Below the pieces are notes generated by a model that was not told where the DNA came from, ran no database searches, and was given only the letters and a program-made list of their open reading frames with translations. The translations under genes and the position numbers were made by a program. From contig NZ_FUZT01000005.1 in NCBI RefSeq assembly GCF_900167445.1, forward strand, positions 301,579-365,578: a DNA stretch of 64,000 nt, in the 5' to 3' direction. The DNA comes from Maledivibacter halophilus. Lineage in GTDB: Bacteria; Bacillota; Clostridia; Peptostreptococcales; Caminicellaceae. The number at the start of each line of letters is the position of its first letter. Within the stretch, counting starts at the first letter, position 1. Below are positions 53,318 to 61,818 of this stretch, piece after piece.

Positions 53318-53616
53318 TTTTTCACCTCCATATTTTTATGTTTCAAATTTTTATTATAGTTTCACAGAAATAGATGTATAAGGAATATTTCCCTGCTAAG
53401 GTCAAACAATTGTATTCATTATTACACGTTTGAATCAGCATTACTGTGATTTCCTTATTTTCTGCAAAATTAGCAATATTAGATTTAGTTAGCATACAAC
53501 ACTTTACCAAATGCAGTGATAACGTTTTCTCTGGTTCATAAAATTTATTTTAAATGGGAATGTTAATTTTTCTAATACATGTTAACTTATATTTAAATCG
53601 ATTAATCTTATATATC

Positions 53617-53631
53617 GCAACAATTATGCCA
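53617..53631 (-). promoter_or_regulatory. Sigma-54 (-24/-12) promoter of the molybdenum-hydroxylase operon
   Basis: Read on the minus strand, TGGCATAATTGTTGC matches the consensus TGGCAC-N5-TTGC, with the invariant GG and GC exactly ten bases apart. It points towards the FAD-subunit gene, whose start is about 300 bases downstream. Two sigma-54 activators are encoded in the same neighbourhood. Confidence 0.7.
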
Positions 53632-53773
53632 ATTAAATTAATATTGTGTATATTGTGAATTTAAGCCAATAGCACAAGTTTTATATATTTTTTGTTTATA
53701 AATTTATTTGCATTTTTTGCAATTTTTTTGGATTCTCTTTTTAAAATTAGGAGTAAAGTCATGATTTTTCAAT

Positions 53774-53826
53774 ATTTGCACTATTTGCACATATAATTGC
53801 AAATAGTGCAAATAGTGCAAATAGTT
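53774..53826. promoter_or_regulatory. Palindromic upstream activator site for a sigma-54 activator (probable)
   Basis: ATTTGCACTATTTGCA (53774-53789) is inverted as TGCAAATAGTGCAAAT (53798-53813), and the half-site GTGCAAATAG is repeated once more to the right. Its centre is about 165 bases upstream of the -24 box, the usual place for an enhancer. Which of the two activators binds is unknown; their DNA-binding parts are nearly identical. Confidence 0.6.
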
Positions 53827-53856
53827 TAAACAAATACATGCTGTTTTTAAGAAAAT

Positions 53857-53947
53857 ATAAAATCCTAAAATCTTAAAGATATCAAGGTTAAATAGTATAA
53901 CCTTATTCCATCCTTGCCTGATTTTAGGATTTTAAAATTTTTTCTTC
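53857..53947 (-). terminator. Branched hairpin terminator downstream of the YdjM-like gene
   Basis: TAAAATCCTAAAATC (53857-53872) pairs with GATTTTAGGATTTTA (53920-53934). The enclosed loop contains a second stem, AAGGTTA/TAACCTT (53884-53904). Both flanks are T-rich on their outgoing strand, so it can work in both directions; the minus-strand gene ending at 54042 is the likely client. The rest of 53318-54041 holds the promoter, the enhancer and a family A repeat. Confidence 0.6.
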
Positions 53948-53967
53948 TTATAGATGTAAGCTTGTAA

Positions 53968-54030
53968 AATTTAATTTATGGTCGTAACCACTGAAAATCC
54001 TTCCTTTCTTAAGTTTATTGGCCTATATTT
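53968..54030 (-). repeat. Dispersed intergenic repeat, family A, copy 4 (partial)
   Basis: On the minus strand GGAAGGATTTTCAGTGGTTA then CGACCATAAATTAAATT, matching the right half of copy 2 (40575-40612). Confidence 0.65.
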
Positions 54031-54041
54031 AGATTACTACT

Positions 54042-54983
54042 TTACAGAATCTTATATTTTGCTATTACTACAAATAGAAGTATAAACAAACTTAAAACAT
54101 AGATCCCCTCGATCCAGTTTCCAAGCTTGCTTCCTGTCTTTACTAATGGAATAGACAATTTTTTATTGAGCAACTTATAGATTCCCATATAAAATCTATA
54201 TTTCTTTAATTTATTATGTAGATTTGACCATCTTAATATCAAGGGTATAACTGATATAGGTACTCCACTGTTAGTAAATATATCGGCTAAATACAAATGA
54301 CTAAAATAACCAATAAAAAAAGCTATAGAAATATTAGGTATTGACAAAATATTTTCTACATGCTTTACTCCAATAGTTGCTAAAATAAGTCCTTCAGGTG
54401 AATGTAAAAATGTTCTATGGGGAAATATAGCTATAGCAATAAATATAATCCCCCAGGTTATTCCTTCAATATTTCCTTTGCTAAGATATATACAGGCAAT
54501 TCCTATACTTAAATATACAATCATCATAAAATATTTTTTAATCCTTGCTGCTCCAGTATTTATTCTTTTCAATCCTTTTGTCAAAATTGGAACATATATT
54601 TTCTCTCCTACTTTAACTCCATTAATTGCTAAGATAAATAAAATTACTGAAATTAGTACAAGCTCTCTTGATAAATATTGTTTATTATACATATAGATTA
54701 TAATAAGTCCACAAGGAACACTGAAGAATAGAAAAGCAAATGTTTTTTTTGCTAAATTCCTATAACGATTCACAATACTATTTGATTTTTTGAAAGCTGG
54801 ATTTCTACTATTAATTAAACTATGATCAGAATCAGCATCAGGAAATAGAGCCCCAACTGCTGATGCTAAAATACAAATAACCATTGAGCCAATATCAGAT
54901 AAATTAACTATAGTAATAGCTGGTATCATAGAAAATAACAGATAATACAAAACACCTAATGAATAATGGGTTTTTCCCATCAT
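54042..54983 (-). CDS. YdjM-type membrane-bound metal-dependent hydrolase
   Basis: A 313-residue membrane protein of the YdjM (DUF457) family. Conserved acidic/His motifs are GKTHYSLG at the start, GALFPDADSDHSL near residue 57 and PHRTFLHSPEG near 210, with about seven membrane segments. Members are predicted metal-dependent phospholipase-like hydrolases; in Escherichia coli the gene is LexA-regulated. The ATG at 54983 has AGGAGTG seven bases upstream, so a further in-frame ATG at 55073 is not used. Monocistronic. Confidence 0.85.
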   Translation of the reverse strand: MMGKTHYSLGVLYYLLFSMIPAITIVNLSDIGSMVICILASAVGALFPDADSDHSLINSRNPAFKKSNSIVNRYRNLAKKTFAFLFFSVPCGLIIIYMYNKQYLSRELVLISVILFILAINGVKVGEKIYVPILTKGLKRINTGAARIKKYFMMIVYLSIGIACIYLSKGNIEGITWGIIFIAIAIFPHRTFLHSPEGLILATIGVKHVENILSIPNISIAFFIGYFSHLYLADIFTNSGVPISVIPLILRWSNLHNKLKKYRFYMGIYKLLNKKLSIPLVKTGSKLGNWIEGIYVLSLFILLFVVIAKYKIL

Positions 54984-55082
54984 GGAAATCACTCCTAATA
55001 TCAAAAAACATAGTAAAATCTTTTGCCATTCTAAGGTTTGCTCATTTTTATGTATATAAATTTCCCATAGCAAAACTTAATT

Positions 55083-55112
55083 TAACTCGCTGTGCTAGTT
55101 CCTATATCGAAA
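55083..55112 (-). repeat. Dispersed intergenic repeat, family A tail, copy 5
   Basis: On the minus strand GATATAGGAACTAGCACAGC then GAGTTAAA; 25 of 26 bases match 1239-1265. Here it stands without the hairpin part. Confidence 0.6.
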
Positions 55113-55224
55113 ATTTTAATGTTTAATATCTTAAATCATTATTATAACTTGATTATTAAACTTGTTCAACTCTTAAAACAAATCCACATTAAATCTTCTA
55201 TCTTCAAACAGCTTAATTCCATAT

Positions 55225-55258
55225 ACAAAAAAACAAAGTAGAATTAGAATCCTACTCT
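55225..55258 (-). terminator. Terminator after the 56-residue gene
   Basis: On the minus strand AGTAGGATT pairs with AATTCTACT and is followed by TTGTTTTTTTG. Confidence 0.7.
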
Positions 55259-55271
55259 GTATATTATACAT

Positions 55272-55442
55272 TTATTGCATTATTTTATTTTCTAAAGCTA
55301 ATTTATTGGCTTTTTTATTATAATATTGTAAATAATCTTCAAAGCTTTTTTCTTTCTTTTCCTTGGATTTTTTTAAATTAAAATTATCATTATTCCTTTT
55401 AGCTAGAAAATCTGGATATAAATAAGCAGCCGATACTCTCAT
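55272..55442 (-). CDS. Small hypothetical protein
   Basis: A 56-residue soluble, Lys/Asn-rich protein (VSAAYLYPDFLAKRN, then SFEDYLQYYNKKANKL). I recognise no family. The ATG at 55442 follows GGAGG at eight bases; the ATG at 55460 overlaps that site's upstream side. It has its own terminator. Confidence 0.6.
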   Translation of the reverse strand: MRVSAAYLYPDFLAKRNNDNFNLKKSKEKKEKSFEDYLQYYNKKANKLALENKIMQ

Positions 55443-55539
55443 ATCAAAAACCTCCATCAATTATTAGTTACTATAGATTACGTATTATGATGAAGATTTA
55501 GGTATCATATTTCTCTGGAAATACTTCAAATATGCTTAT

Positions 55540-55704
55540 CTATTTTTTTTCTTCAGTACTATTCTTATTCTTTTTACTTGTAATAATATTCCTGCTATTT
55601 ACCATTTCTTCATTATCAACGGCACCAAGATCACCAGCTATTTCATAAGCCATTTCATTAAAAAAATTTTCTTGATTTCTCTTTTTATTATTTTTTTTCT
55701 TCAT
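55540..55704 (-). CDS. Small protein resembling spore small acid-soluble proteins
   Basis: A 54-residue basic protein starting MKKKNNKKRNQENFF and continuing NEMAYEIAGDLGAVDNEEMV, with a Lys/Asn-rich tail. The YEIAxxLG core and later EMVNSR recall alpha/beta-type SASPs, which coat spore DNA, but it is shorter and lacks the complete second motif. AGGTGA is six bases before the ATG. It is transcribed alone between the vWA lipoprotein gene and the 56-residue gene. The family is a guess; that it is a real gene is fairly safe. Confidence 0.55.
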   Translation of the reverse strand: MKKKNNKKRNQENFFNEMAYEIAGDLGAVDNEEMVNSRNIITSKKNKNSTEEKK

Positions 55705-55794
55705 AAAAAATCACCTCATTTGTATTTTTTGTAGGGGCTTTCAATAAATACAGGGTAATTTTTGTATAAAAATGTATTATATCTAAAAAACTCC

Positions 55795-57411
55795 TTATTT
55801 TGCTAACTCTTTAGCCAATTTAACCATCTTTATAAATTCTACTCTATATCCTTCAATATCCTTACCTCTATTTTTTTCTGCCTGCTCTATGACACGGTCA
55901 TAGCTTGAATTTCCTTTAAACTGGGAATCCCTTAAAAGCATACCAAACTCAGCCACTGCACTGGCAAAATTAAAATCCTGTAACGTCTTTTCAGTTTCTT
56001 CTTTTTCTATAACTGGAAATTCAATCAATTTACTCTTTTCTCCTTGAGGTTCTTTATATCTTAATTTAACATACATTATATCGTCACTGTCCTTTACTTT
56101 AGAATCCTGATATTTCAATTCATCGGTTCCGGGAACTTCTTCATCGGAATCAGATGGAATCAATTCATAAAAGGCTGTTACTGTATGTCCTGCTCCTATC
56201 TCTCCAGCATCCTTCTTGTCATCATTAAAATCTTCATCATTTAATAGTCTATTTTCATATCCTATAAGCCTATATGCCTTTACTTTACTAGGGTTAAACT
56301 CTACTTGTATCTTTACATCCTTAGCTATGGTAAATAAAGTTGAGCCTATCTCATCTACTAAGACCTTCTTAGCTTCTAAGATATTATCTATATAGGAATA
56401 GTTTCCATTTCCCTTATTAGCTAATAATTCTGCCTTAGAATCCTTTAGATTTCCAGTACCAAATCCAAGAATACTTAAAAAAACTCCATCCTTTCTTTTT
56501 TCTTCTATTAACCTTTTAAGCTCACCATCACTTGATGGCCCAACATTAAAATCTCCATCGGTGGCAAGTATTACCCTATTATTGCCATTATCGATAGAAT
56601 TTTCTTTAGCTATTTTATAAGCAAGCTCTATGCCTTCTCCTCCTGCGGTGGAACCTCCAGCTCTTAAATTTTCTATTGCGTCTATTATTGTATCTTTTTC
56701 ACTTCCACTAGTTGAGTCTAAAACTACTCCGGCAGCTCCAGAATAAACCACTACTGAAACCCTATCTTCCTCATCCAGTTGATTAACTAACATTTTAAAA
56801 GCAGACTTTAATAATGGTAATTTGTCTTCCTGATTCATTGACCCCGATACATCTATTAGAAAAACCAAATTGCTAGGTATTTTTTCTTCAGTTTCTATTT
56901 CTTTACCCTTTAAGGCTAACATAGCTAAATCATGATTTTCGTTCCAAGGGCATTTGCTTATTTTAGTTATTACACTAAAAGGAGCATCACCATGGGGCTC
57001 AGGGTAATCATAGGTAAAATAATTAATCATTTCCTCAATTCTCACAGCATCCTCAGGTGGCATTTTTCCATCCATCAAAAACCTTCGAACATTACTATAG
57101 GAAGCCGTATCTACATCAATTGAAAATGTGGATAGTGGATTTTCCAATGACAATTTGTAGCTATTTTCTTCTATATCTGAATATTCTTCTGTATTCATTT
57201 CTCCTTGTATGTAAATTGAATCAGATCCCCTTAGCTTTTCGGCAAATGTTGTATCAGCAGCAGATTCAGCAGGTGCAATATTTTCTAATGACTGTTCACC
57301 ATTTTTTTCTTCTTCTTTAGCCATCTCAGTTTCTTTAGTAATACTACTGCATGATGAAATCAAACTTATTATCACAATAATAACCAACAACATAAAGATC
57401 TTTTTACTCAT
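55795..57411 (-). CDS. vWA-domain lipoprotein (YfbK-like)
   Basis: A 538-residue lipoprotein: signal peptide with lipobox ISSC (Cys at about residue 21), a charged linker, the vWF_A-associated N-terminal domain (SLENPLSTFSIDVDTASYS), a von Willebrand A domain at about 180-360 with an intact MIDAS (DVSGSMN, a later Thr, and TDGDFN), and a DUF3520-like C-terminal domain (ASAVAEFGMLLRDS). Homologues are widespread, often near signalling genes; ligand binding on the outer membrane face is likely. GGGAGGG precedes the ATG. It is a single-gene unit. Confidence 0.92.
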   Translation of the reverse strand: MSKKIFMLLVIIVIISLISSCSSITKETEMAKEEEKNGEQSLENIAPAESAADTTFAEKLRGSDSIYIQGEMNTEEYSDIEENSYKLSLENPLSTFSIDVDTASYSNVRRFLMDGKMPPEDAVRIEEMINYFTYDYPEPHGDAPFSVITKISKCPWNENHDLAMLALKGKEIETEEKIPSNLVFLIDVSGSMNQEDKLPLLKSAFKMLVNQLDEEDRVSVVVYSGAAGVVLDSTSGSEKDTIIDAIENLRAGGSTAGGEGIELAYKIAKENSIDNGNNRVILATDGDFNVGPSSDGELKRLIEEKRKDGVFLSILGFGTGNLKDSKAELLANKGNGNYSYIDNILEAKKVLVDEIGSTLFTIAKDVKIQVEFNPSKVKAYRLIGYENRLLNDEDFNDDKKDAGEIGAGHTVTAFYELIPSDSDEEVPGTDELKYQDSKVKDSDDIMYVKLRYKEPQGEKSKLIEFPVIEKEETEKTLQDFNFASAVAEFGMLLRDSQFKGNSSYDRVIEQAEKNRGKDIEGYRVEFIKMVKLAKELAK

Positions 57412-57448
57412 AAAAAACCCTCCCTAAATATCTTTTAATACACAATTG

Positions 57449-57520
57449 AGGGAATTGCACAATTACCTCTTGTAAAAACTAAATACTGCATTCAGTTATA
57501 TCTAGTTTTAGAATCTCTAC
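57449..57520 (+). repeat. Dispersed intergenic repeat, family B, copy 3
   Basis: GAGGGAATTGCACAATTACC, then TCTTGTAAAAACTAAATACT and GCATTCAGTTATATCTAGTT. It lies just upstream of the vWA gene. The remainder of the 57412-57717 gap shows only AT-rich sequence and the terminator at its right end. Confidence 0.6.
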
Positions 57521-57671
57521 AAGTCTACTATCAAAATATATTTTATTTTAAAGAATAATATTCGCATATGCAATTGTTTTAAATTCAAATTATGCAATTA
57601 TCTCAATCAATGTAATTTTATTCCACATAATATTATGACGAGAAAAAAATTAAAAAGTTCCAATTTTTCCA

Positions 57672-57706
57672 AAATAAAAAAGCTCCCATTTATAGGAGCT
57701 TTTTAA
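57672..57706 (-). terminator. Terminator after the PAP2 gene
   Basis: AAAAAGCTCC pairs with GGAGCTTTTT around eight bases; T-rich on both outgoing strands. Confidence 0.85.
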
Positions 57707-57717
57707 ACCCATTATTT

Positions 57718-58383
57718 CTATTTATTAGTATCATTTATATAAACAAGCTTTTTGGAGCTGAAGTATTCCTGAACTTTGACTTTGTATATTGCCCAGTAAA
57801 TAATAAGGCTGAGCATTGTTCCATAAAGTACATCTATTATGGAATGCTGCTTTATCATAACAGTTGAAGCAATTATAAGCACCATAATAATGGCAGAAAT
57901 ACGTTTGATAATTTTTCTATTCTTTAATTTTTTACATTTAACAACAGCTGCATGTACAGCAATCGAATCTAACACATGCATGCTTGGAGCACAATTTGTA
58001 GGGGTATCTGAAGCATATATGCTTTTTATGATATTAGAGAAAAAATCATTTTCTAATATTGTAGGCCTTAAGTTTTGCCCATTTGGAAATAGTAAATATA
58101 GAAAAAAGCATATGGTCATTCCAACAAACATAAATCCTGATAGCTTATAAAAATCTTCCTTTGAATTAAATCCTAAATAGATCAATGCAATAATAATGTA
58201 CATATACCAAAACAAATATGGTATAACCATTTCTTTAACAAAGGGAATATAATCATCCAATTTTGAATACATTATATATTCCGGCTTAACAACTTTCTCT
58301 GTATAATTGTACAAAAGAAATATTACCAAATAATAAGATAAAATTAAAAAATGTTTATTTTCCTTCAGTCTTGTCATCAACAT
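57718..58383 (-). CDS. PAP2-superfamily membrane phosphatase/transferase
   Basis: A 221-residue membrane protein with about six helices. The acid-phosphatase motifs 2 and 3 are CAPSMHVLDS (about residue 130) and STVMIKQHSIIDVLYG (about 175-190); their His residues are the catalytic pair. The layout resembles the inositol-phosphoceramide-synthase-like branch, so it may act on a lipid phosphate or a lipid carrier. The ATG at 58383 fits an AAGGTGA site; the GTG at 58392 overlaps it. Monocistronic. Confidence 0.88.
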   Translation of the reverse strand: MLMTRLKENKHFLILSYYLVIFLLYNYTEKVVKPEYIMYSKLDDYIPFVKEMVIPYLFWYMYIIIALIYLGFNSKEDFYKLSGFMFVGMTICFFLYLLFPNGQNLRPTILENDFFSNIIKSIYASDTPTNCAPSMHVLDSIAVHAAVVKCKKLKNRKIIKRISAIIMVLIIASTVMIKQHSIIDVLYGTMLSLIIYWAIYKVKVQEYFSSKKLVYINDTNK

Positions 58384-58523
58384 TGCTTTCACCTTTTTCT
58401 GTCAAAATATCCAAACTAAATACTATATCAATTAGAAAACCATTAAATTTAATGAAGCAGATTTTCTCATTTTCACCATAAATATTATATTAACATAAAA
58501 TTGTAAAAAGTCTAGTCATTTTT

Positions 58524-58530
58524 TGTCGAA
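58524..58530 (+). promoter_or_regulatory. Possible Spo0A box
   Basis: TGTCGAA inside TTTTTTGTCGAAAAT matches the Spo0A core. It lies about 140 bases upstream of the PAP2 gene and about 100 bases past the Spo0E-like gene. A single 7-base match in AT-rich DNA is weak evidence. Confidence 0.3.
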
Positions 58531-58625
58531 AATAAAAGATTTAATTTTCTATGCCAATTTTATTGCCATTTCTAATTGTTTTTTTTATTAATATAAAGTA
58601 ATGATACCCTAAAGATTAATAAATT

Positions 58626-58802
58626 TTAAAACTGTTTATCTTTAGTATTTATTAAATCATTATAATGATTTAATAAAATATCAAGAAGTTTACTTGTTCG
58701 TACAACTTCTTCATCTATTAACTCCTCTTTTATTTTAATCAAATCCGTTAGTTTATCCCTTAATAAGTCAATATCCTTTAGTACTCGTTCTTTTTTGTCC
58801 AT
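58626..58802 (-). CDS. Spo0E-like aspartyl-phosphate phosphatase
   Basis: A 58-residue two-helix protein, VLKDIDLLRDKLTDLI, then a loop and EEVVRTSKLLDILLNHYNDL. The second helix has the Spo0E pattern (S-x-x-LD) with Ser and Asp kept; Spo0E-type proteins dephosphorylate Spo0A-P and delay sporulation. GGAGGAG lies about ten bases before the ATG. It starts 27 bases after the GGDEF/EAL gene on the same strand, so the two are probably co-transcribed, linking c-di-GMP turnover to sporulation control. Confidence 0.75.
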   Translation of the reverse strand: MDKKERVLKDIDLLRDKLTDLIKIKEELIDEEVVRTSKLLDILLNHYNDLINTKDKQF

Positions 58803-58829
58803 TTAAACACATCTCCTCCCTAGGTGAAG

Positions 58830-61661
58830 TTAATTGTATTTTTTAAATGGATACCAATCATAGCTTTTGCTTAACTTTCTTTCGATTTCTTTTGCACTTA
58901 TTGGTTTGCTAAATAGATACCCCTGTATCATATTACATCTGTTCTGTTTCAAAAAGCCTAATTGCTCAATTGTCTCTACTCCCTCAGCTATTACGCCAAT
59001 ATTTAGGCTTTTGGCCATTGATATAATGGCCTTAACTATTTTTTTCTTATTATAATTATTAGTGATACCATCTATAAACATTCTATCAATTTTTATTTTG
59101 TCAACATTAAATTTACTTAGTTGCCCTAAGGATGAATATCCTGTACCAAAGTCATCTATAGCCAAACGAACACCTAATTTATTTAACTGCTTCACTATTT
59201 CAATAACCTGAACAGTATTTTTTGTAAGAATCGTTTCGGTAATTTCAAGCTGTAAGTACCTTGCTTTCATTCCTGTTTCTCTCAAAATTCTTCTAACAAT
59301 TTCAAAAAAGTTTGGATGTTCTAATTGCAAAATAGATACATTAACCGACATAAATATAGGCTTATGTCCTGAACTTTGCCATATACTATTCTGCTTACAT
59401 GCATTCGTAAGTACCCATTCTCCAATAGCATTTATTTCTCCACTTTTTTCTGCTATTGGTATGAATTTTGATGGAGGTATAAGCTTATTTCCTTCATAGT
59501 TCCATCTCAGTAAAGCTTCTACACCAATTATTTTTTCTGTCAAAGAAGAATATATTGGCTGATAATTTAAAAATAGTTCTTTCTTATTTATAGCATGTCT
59601 AAGATTATTTTTAATTTCAAAATTCTCTTGAATTTTCTTGTCAAATATTGGCTCAAATATTGTGAACTTGTTACCTTTAACTTCTTTTGATTTATACATA
59701 GCAATATCTGCATTTCTAACAAGCGTTGTGGAATCTGTTCCATCATGAGGGTATATTGATATACCAATACTTGTCATCATATTGAGTTCACATCCATTTA
59801 CAATATAGGAAGTTTTTAGAACCTCTAAAATTCTTTCAGCTATATCCATTATTTGATAAGAGTTTTTAATTGTAGGAAATAAAATAATAAATTCATCTCC
59901 GCCAAATCTTGCAATTAAATCATTTTCACTTATACATTCAGATAATCTACCAGCATATTTTTTAAGTATCTCATCACCTATTAAATGTCCAAGGGTATCA
60001 TTTATCTCCTTAAAATCATCTATATCCAGGAAAAATATTGCAAGTCCTTTATTATATTCCTCATTCTTTTCTCTCTTTAAAATTTCATAATTTAATTTAT
60101 TAATAAAATATTCTCTATTATATAATTGTGTAAGATTATCTCTATTGGTTAAAATTTCTATTTTCTTTTCTTTTTGTTTTTCATCAGTAATATCGTTTAA
60201 CATGGCTATAAAATGTTCTATATTTCCATTATCATCTTTAACAGCAATTATATTGAGCCATTCCTGATATATCTCTCCATTTTTTCTCTTATTGTAAATT
60301 TCACCTTGCCATTTTCCATCGGTTAATATAGAATTCCACATATTACTATAATAATTATTATCATGCTTTCCAGATTTTAGTATATTGGGATTTTTACCTA
60401 CAACTTCCAGGGAAGTATACCCTGTAATTTTTGTAAATGTGTCATTTATCCATTCAATATTTCCATTTATATCAGTAATAACAACTCCAACTGTATTATT
60501 TTTAAATATTTCTGAAAAAAGCCTCTTATTCTTTTCTTCTTCCTTTATTTTACTAACATCTGAATATATACAATTTACACCAATTTGCTTTTTATCCTTT
60601 ATTATTGGAAATCCTAAAAAAGCCACTTCTACTAATTTCCCATCCCTTCGTTTCCTCTTTGTTTCTTTTCTTACAAATTCACCTTTTTTTATACAATCTT
60701 TAAAATAGGTTGATTCGTCATAGGCTTCTTCATCACATATTACATTTGTTATGTTCTTATATCTTATTTCATCTATTGAGTACATAAAAATCTCTTCGAA
60801 GCTCTTATTTACATTCATAATTCTAAATTCATTGTCGAGAAGTGCTATAGCTTCTGGAGAATATTCAAATAAATATTTAAAATAAGTGTTTTTTATTTCA
60901 TATCTTTCTTCTATTTCTTTCTTTTCTTGAACATCATGTATAATAAAAAGGAGAAATATTTCATTACTAATTACTATGGGACCACTATATACTTCTACAT
61001 CTTTAACTCTGCCATTGGCTAGTTTGTGTTTAAATCTAAAAAACTTTCTATCTTCCATTTTAGCTAATTTCATTTCATCATATATTTCTTTTTCTGTTAA
61101 ATTATTTATATCTTTAATATTCATTTTTAGCATTTTTTCTTTTAAATATCCATGATAATCACATGCCACCCAATTTACATCTTTTATATCACCATTTTTT
61201 GAATCGATAATGAGCATGGGGGTGTGGGGATTATTAAATATACTGGCATATTTATTTTCCCCTTCATTAATAAAAGACTCAAACTCTTTCCATAGGGTAA
61301 TATCTTTTATAATTCCATTAATAATCCTCTCACCTTGTAATTCTTCCTCAATAAATATTATTTCCGTCCAAAGCATTTCTCCAGATATTGTTTTAAATTT
61401 ATATTCAAATTTGGATCTTCCATAGTTAAATGTATTAGCAGCCATTCTTTTAAAAATTTCAATAGCGCAAGATTCACCATTTTGTATCTTCCAAGCTAAA
61501 TCATAAAACTTCTCTCCTATCAAATCATCCTTGGTCAAATGGCCCAACATATTTACAAATCTATGGTTGCAATCTACAATTTTATCTTCTTTAATGATTA
61601 AAAATCCTTCCAAAGCATTTTCAGATAATAGAAAATTAATTATATCCTTTCTAATTTTCAC
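58830..61661 (-). CDS. PAS-GGDEF-EAL cyclic di-GMP turnover protein
   Basis: A 943-residue soluble signalling protein. About four PAS domains fill residues 1-500 (for example WINDTFTKITGYTSLEVVGKNP near 405-430). GGDEF domain at about 505-670 with an intact RFGGDEF, and EAL domain at about 680-935 with VEALLRW, TETILTKN and DDFGTGYSSL all present. Both halves therefore look active for making and breaking c-di-GMP. There are no membrane segments, so it senses intracellular signals. It starts with GTG after GGGGG. Its second PAS resembles the first PAS of the hybrid kinase upstream, which points to shared origin or shared ligand. Confidence 0.93.
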   Translation of the reverse strand: MKIRKDIINFLLSENALEGFLIIKEDKIVDCNHRFVNMLGHLTKDDLIGEKFYDLAWKIQNGESCAIEIFKRMAANTFNYGRSKFEYKFKTISGEMLWTEIIFIEEELQGERIINGIIKDITLWKEFESFINEGENKYASIFNNPHTPMLIIDSKNGDIKDVNWVACDYHGYLKEKMLKMNIKDINNLTEKEIYDEMKLAKMEDRKFFRFKHKLANGRVKDVEVYSGPIVISNEIFLLFIIHDVQEKKEIEERYEIKNTYFKYLFEYSPEAIALLDNEFRIMNVNKSFEEIFMYSIDEIRYKNITNVICDEEAYDESTYFKDCIKKGEFVRKETKRKRRDGKLVEVAFLGFPIIKDKKQIGVNCIYSDVSKIKEEEKNKRLFSEIFKNNTVGVVITDINGNIEWINDTFTKITGYTSLEVVGKNPNILKSGKHDNNYYSNMWNSILTDGKWQGEIYNKRKNGEIYQEWLNIIAVKDDNGNIEHFIAMLNDITDEKQKEKKIEILTNRDNLTQLYNREYFINKLNYEILKREKNEEYNKGLAIFFLDIDDFKEINDTLGHLIGDEILKKYAGRLSECISENDLIARFGGDEFIILFPTIKNSYQIMDIAERILEVLKTSYIVNGCELNMMTSIGISIYPHDGTDSTTLVRNADIAMYKSKEVKGNKFTIFEPIFDKKIQENFEIKNNLRHAINKKELFLNYQPIYSSLTEKIIGVEALLRWNYEGNKLIPPSKFIPIAEKSGEINAIGEWVLTNACKQNSIWQSSGHKPIFMSVNVSILQLEHPNFFEIVRRILRETGMKARYLQLEITETILTKNTVQVIEIVKQLNKLGVRLAIDDFGTGYSSLGQLSKFNVDKIKIDRMFIDGITNNYNKKKIVKAIISMAKSLNIGVIAEGVETIEQLGFLKQNRCNMIQGYLFSKPISAKEIERKLSKSYDWYPFKKYN

Positions 61662-61818
61662 ACTATATCCCCCATTTATTTGTAGTGTTTTCTTGTATCA
61701 TATGGAATTATATACATAATTATATAGAAGTAATGTAAAAACCTTACGGGATTTTGTAAAAAGATTGTAAAATTTTTAGATAAAGCATTAGACAAGTGTT
61801 ATACTGAGATATGTATTT

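Noticed and set aside
53774..53826. Short CRISPR-like or tandem-repeat array of GCAAATAGT units
   Set aside because: Only three 9-base units without spacers, arranged as part of a palindrome; an activator site fits better.
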